8,316 nt of DNA from Firmicutes bacterium UBA5766 (lineage in GTDB: Bacteria; Bacillota; Desulfotomaculia; Desulfotomaculales; Nap2-2B). Below the pieces are notes generated by a model that saw only the letters and a program-made list of their open reading frames with translations, made no database searches and was not told the origin of the DNA. The DNA lies in the NCBI GenBank assembly GCA_002418775.1, contig DIEU01000038.1:1-8316 (forward strand). Direction: 5' to 3'. Below, piece after piece: positions 6,134 to 8,316 of the stretch; position 1 is the stretch's first letter; each line of letters opens with the position of its first letter. The translations under genes and the position numbers were made by a program.

Positions 6134-7270
6134 TCAGGCGAGGAGCTTGCTCGCAATTACAACACGTTGAATCTGATTGGTGCCCTCAACAATTTGTAGT
6201 AGCTTTGCCTCGCGCATACGTCTTTCCAGGGGATAATCACGCATATACCCTGACCCGCCAAGTATTTGAACGGCATCGGTAGACACCCGCATGGCGGTAT
6301 CGGTGGCGAGGCATTTGGACATGGCTGCGAGTTTGGCTGCTTCGGGATCGCCGGTGTCAGCGGCCCTTGCCGCCCTGTAAATAAGTTGCCGGGAGGCTTC
6401 AACTAAGATAGCCATATCGGCCATCATAAACTGCAATCCCTGTAAGTTGGAGATGGGTCGACCAAACTGAACTCTTTCTTTACTGTATTTGATCGCATAA
6501 TTCAGACACCCGTCAGCTAAACCCAATCCCATTGACCCGACGATTGGCCGGGTCTTGTCCAAAGTTTGCATGGCCAGCCTAAAGCCCTGTCCTTCGCCAG
6601 ATAACAAATTTTCTGCCGGCACGTGGACGTCATCAAAATAGATTTCACAGGCGTTAAACCCCCGGAACCCCATTTTATCTTCGCGTTTTCCGATGGTGAT
6701 CCCGGGGGAATGGGCATCGACAACAATCGCGCTTATTCCCCGGTGTCCAGCATCGGAATTGGTTTTAACAAACACACATATCAGGTCCGCCACATCGGCA
6801 CATGAAATGAACCGTTTTGCACCGTTAATAATATATTCATTTCCGTCGCGCTTAGCTTTGGTGCGGATACCGCTCACATCCGAACCGGCTTCCGGTTCAG
6901 TTAAGGCAAAAGAAATGCGATTCTCTCCAGAGGCAATAAGAGGCAAGTATTTTGCCTTTTGTTCCGCATTACCAGCAAGCAGTATAGGAGTAACCCCCAG
7001 TTCCTGGTTCGCAATTATCATGGCTGAGTTGCTGCAAACTTTCGCCAGTTCCTCTGTTACCAGACAGGAGGTGAGTATACCGTGACCCGCGCCGCCATAT
7101 TCTTCCGGAATAGGGATACCGAATAGACCTTGTTCTCGCAAAAGAACAATTAATTCATCTGGATAATGCCCTTTCACCTCAATTTCTTCGGCTAGAGGAG
7201 CAATCTTTTCATTTGCGATTCGACGAACCATATCACGAAACATTTCTTGTTCAGGTGTAAATTCTGCCAA
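6134..7270 (-). CDS. Acyl-CoA dehydrogenase (FAD-dependent)
   Basis: Oxidises an acyl-CoA to a 2,3-enoyl-CoA and passes electrons to an electron-transfer flavoprotein. I prefer the TTG at 7270 (378 residues), because AAGGGGTGA lies 5-7 nt before it. The GTG at 7279 would add three residues but has its ribosome site touching the start. All three domains are present at normal length: N-terminal helices, the middle beta domain with SFALTEPEAGSDV (FAD/substrate loop, about 120-132), and the C-terminal helices with KERVQFGRPI (265-274) and QILGGSGYMRDYP (335-347). The catalytic base is Glu362 in QIVEGTNQIQR, the position used by short- and medium-chain enzymes. Nothing suggests inactivation. Substrate cannot be assigned. 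The gene sits between two inverted mobile-element fragments, and the remnant of a former upstream gene ends 22 nt before its start. Confidence 0.93.
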   Translation of the reverse strand: MAEFTPEQEMFRDMVRRIANEKIAPLAEEIEVKGHYPDELIVLLREQGLFGIPIPEEYGGAGHGILTSCLVTEELAKVCSNSAMIIANQELGVTPILLAGNAEQKAKYLPLIASGENRISFALTEPEAGSDVSGIRTKAKRDGNEYIINGAKRFISCADVADLICVFVKTNSDAGHRGISAIVVDAHSPGITIGKREDKMGFRGFNACEIYFDDVHVPAENLLSGEGQGFRLAMQTLDKTRPIVGSMGLGLADGCLNYAIKYSKERVQFGRPISNLQGLQFMMADMAILVEASRQLIYRAARAADTGDPEAAKLAAMSKCLATDTAMRVSTDAVQILGGSGYMRDYPLERRMREAKLLQIVEGTNQIQRVVIASKLLA

Positions 7271-7292
7271 CCTTTTCACCCCTTAGATATTT

Positions 7293-7344
7293 TCATTCTA
7301 AAACTCGTTCAGCTTCTAGCTGCTGAATCTCTTCTTCGTTCATT
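7293..7344 (-). pseudogene. C-terminal remnant of a lost gene upstream of the acyl-CoA dehydrogenase
   Basis: Immediately upstream of the dehydrogenase an open frame encodes MNEEEIQQLEAERVLE and ends in TGA at 7293, 22 nt before the TTG start of the dehydrogenase. It abuts the boundary of the repeat element at 7345, where an in-frame stop appears inside the repeat. The close spacing and charged helical tail look like the end of an operon neighbour cut off by the element. It could instead be a chance 16-codon frame, and there is no way to identify the parent protein from this alone. Confidence 0.35.
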
Positions 7345-7591
7345 GCTGAAATATATCAGAAAATAATCTCAGCATGGAGGCAAACAAATGTTACTCCCAG
7401 AACTTTACAAAGAACAGATATCTGGAGTCGTCTCCTGCTATGACCGGCTGGTTATCCAGGGTACCCTCCCAGGATGGTGTTTCGCCGGCGGCATGACATC
7501 GTTTCTCAATGCCAACAAGATCAGAATCTTTGACTATCCTCAGTTTGCCAATGCCTTGAGAGAAAGATCCGCTCTCATGTTTCCTTTATGA
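7345..7591 (+). pseudogene. Right copy of the mobile-element 5' end (truncated repeat-family protein)
   Basis: Starts with the element terminus at 7345 (GCTGAAATATATC), has an intact ribosome site GGAGG at 7376-7380 and an ATG at 7388. It then encodes about 60 recognisable residues including VVSCYDRLVIQGTLPGW, GGMTSFLNANKIRIFDYPQF and ANALRE. From about 7573 the sequence switches to RSALMFPL and a stop, so the rest of the protein, expected to be several hundred residues, is missing. Bases 7345-7518 match the left copy at 5799-5972 in inverted orientation. The protein family, with its CYDRxxxxGTL and GGMxSxL signatures, seems to be a widespread multicopy family. I know of no established function, and a transposase role is only an inference. 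Confidence 0.72.
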
Positions 7592-8088
7592 CTGGGAATG
7601 CTCAAATAAACCAGACCTTTTTTCCTTATCGCCAGGAAAGGGTAGTACTGCTTTAAGAGCTGCCGGGCGTTAACCCGATTGTGCCGGTCTTTTTTTACTC
7701 CGTTCCAGTCGGTAAAGCACGGTGTTCCGCTTGACCTTGGTCACCCAATCATAGGATAAACCCTCCAGTGTCCAAAGAAAATCCTTGTTGAAGTACCAGC
7801 GGTCCATGCTCACCCCCAGCTCCTGAGTGTAAAACCCAATCATCTGGAGGCAAGATGAACACCGGGCGATCAGGCCATCTACCACCAGAAAGGCCAGTTT
7901 CCAGGTGGGTACCCCTCGCAGTTTAAAAATCCCGCTCTGGGTTAACAAGAAACCGCTTGCTCAAGGTAGACCACCTTCAGGCAAACTTAGGGGCGTTTTT
8001 TTAATCCCCTTCCAGAAAAATCTGCCTACTCACCCAGGGAATAGTCCGGAGTAATTTTACCAATCTCGTAAATTTACTGCAATCCCAT
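7575..8088 (-). pseudogene. Degenerate DDE (IS4-like) transposase remnant
   Basis: A broken transposase read on the - strand in three frames. An ATG at 8088 behind GGAGGGGTG opens MGLQ and stops, but the same frame resumes with IYEIGKITPDYSLGE and meets further stops. After a shift near 7948 the central part reads cleanly: WKLAFLVVDGLIARCS, SMDRWYFNKDFLWTLEGLSY then DWVTKVKRNTVLYRLERSKK. The DxWY ... VTKxKRN pattern, with Asp as a likely catalytic acid, fits IS4-type DDE transposases. At a run of seven A (7690-7696 on the + strand) the frame is lost. Removing one A restores DRHNRVNARQLLKQYY and GLVYLSIPSHKGN. At roughly 170 codons it is well short of a full transposase, and it abuts the right repeat near 7575. 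Confidence 0.7.
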
Positions 8089-8218
8089 TTTCACCCCTCC
8101 CCCCCGTAAAATTCAACGTTATCTTCGTGGGAGTGGTTTTTTCTCCTGCATGCGCCCTATTATTAATTTTTCATCCAAAGCAATATTCAAAGTGATGATA
8201 TTCTTACCTAAATCCTTA

Positions 8219-8316
8219 TTATAACAAGTTATCCATAGGTATCCCGCAAGTGCATAACTTATTCGTTAAATATTCATGGATGGATTTGGCGGCGATACGG
8301 CCTGCGCCCATCGCCA
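8219..8316 (-). CDS. C-terminus of a GltD-type NAD(P)H oxidoreductase (glutamate synthase beta-chain family), partial
   Basis: The last 32 codons of a gene running in from the right edge read AMGAGRIAAKSIHEYL, followed by a short tail ending in NLL and TAA at 8219. The MGAGRxAAKxIHEYL motif is the conserved C-terminal end of the FAD/NAD(P)H-binding module of the glutamate synthase small subunit, NfnB/sulfide dehydrogenase subunits and related flavoprotein oxidoreductases. Which of these it is cannot be told from the tail. The 130 nt between its stop and the transposase remnant (8089-8218) hold no gene or clear terminator that I can see. Confidence 0.72.
   Translation of the reverse strand, partial: AMGAGRIAAKSIHEYLTNKLCTCGIPMDNLL

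Noticed and set aside
5783..8110. Similar C-rich plus TAAATT/TAAAATT stretches near 5783-5800 and 8094-8113, possible insertion-sequence ends
   Set aside because: The likeness is low-complexity and imperfect, and no target duplication or matching second end could be seen.
1..8316. CRISPR arrays, tRNA or rRNA genes, prophage or defence genes
   Set aside because: No regularly spaced repeats, cloverleaf-like segments or recognisable proteins of these kinds were seen on either strand.

Overview
The window looks like the chromosome of an anaerobic, low-to-mid GC Firmicute, probably a Pelotomaculum/Desulfotomaculum-type Peptococcaceae or another syntrophic or sulfate-reducing clostridial lineage. 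This is inferred from strong AGGAGG ribosome binding sites, TTG/GTG starts, the mix of acyl-CoA enzymes and the debris of mobile elements. I cannot confirm the taxon without a search.

Layout. On the + strand, 172-2712 holds an AMP-forming short-chain acyl-CoA synthetase (acetate/propionate type) followed by a GPR1/FUN34/YaaH (SatP-like) acetate transporter. The pair closes with a strong terminator at 2733-2761. On the - strand, 4872 down to 2809 holds a good sigma-A promoter, a leader of about 180 nt, a DUF35 zinc-ribbon/OB-fold protein and a thiolase-fold protein that has lost the usual catalytic histidines. Upstream of that promoter, also on the - strand, lie a crotonase-family protein (4980-5771) and an acyl-CoA dehydrogenase (6134-7270). 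The crotonase lacks both canonical glutamates.

The right half is scarred by mobile DNA. Two copies of the 5' end of one element, 174 bp each and about 94% identical, lie in inverted, outward-facing orientation on either side of the acyl-CoA dehydrogenase. They encode the start of an uncharacterised repeated protein. Next to the left copy is the 5' end of a group II intron, placed just after the dehydrogenase's rho-independent terminator, as group IIC introns do. Next to the right copy are the last codons of a lost gene that once preceded the dehydrogenase, and beyond it a frameshifted DDE (IS4-like) transposase remnant. The window ends in the C-terminus of a GltD-type flavoprotein oxidoreductase on the - strand.

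Together, the genes suggest activation and transport of short-chain carboxylates on one strand, and a beta-oxidation-like acyl-CoA module on the other. The second module is dehydrogenase, crotonase, and a DUF35 plus thiolase-like C-C cleaving or forming pair. Its enzymes all look specialised and its substrate is unknown. The DUF35/thiolase pair resembles two-subunit thiolases such as BbsAB of anaerobic toluene degradation, and the Ltp2/DUF35 aldolases, but that comparison rests on architecture alone.
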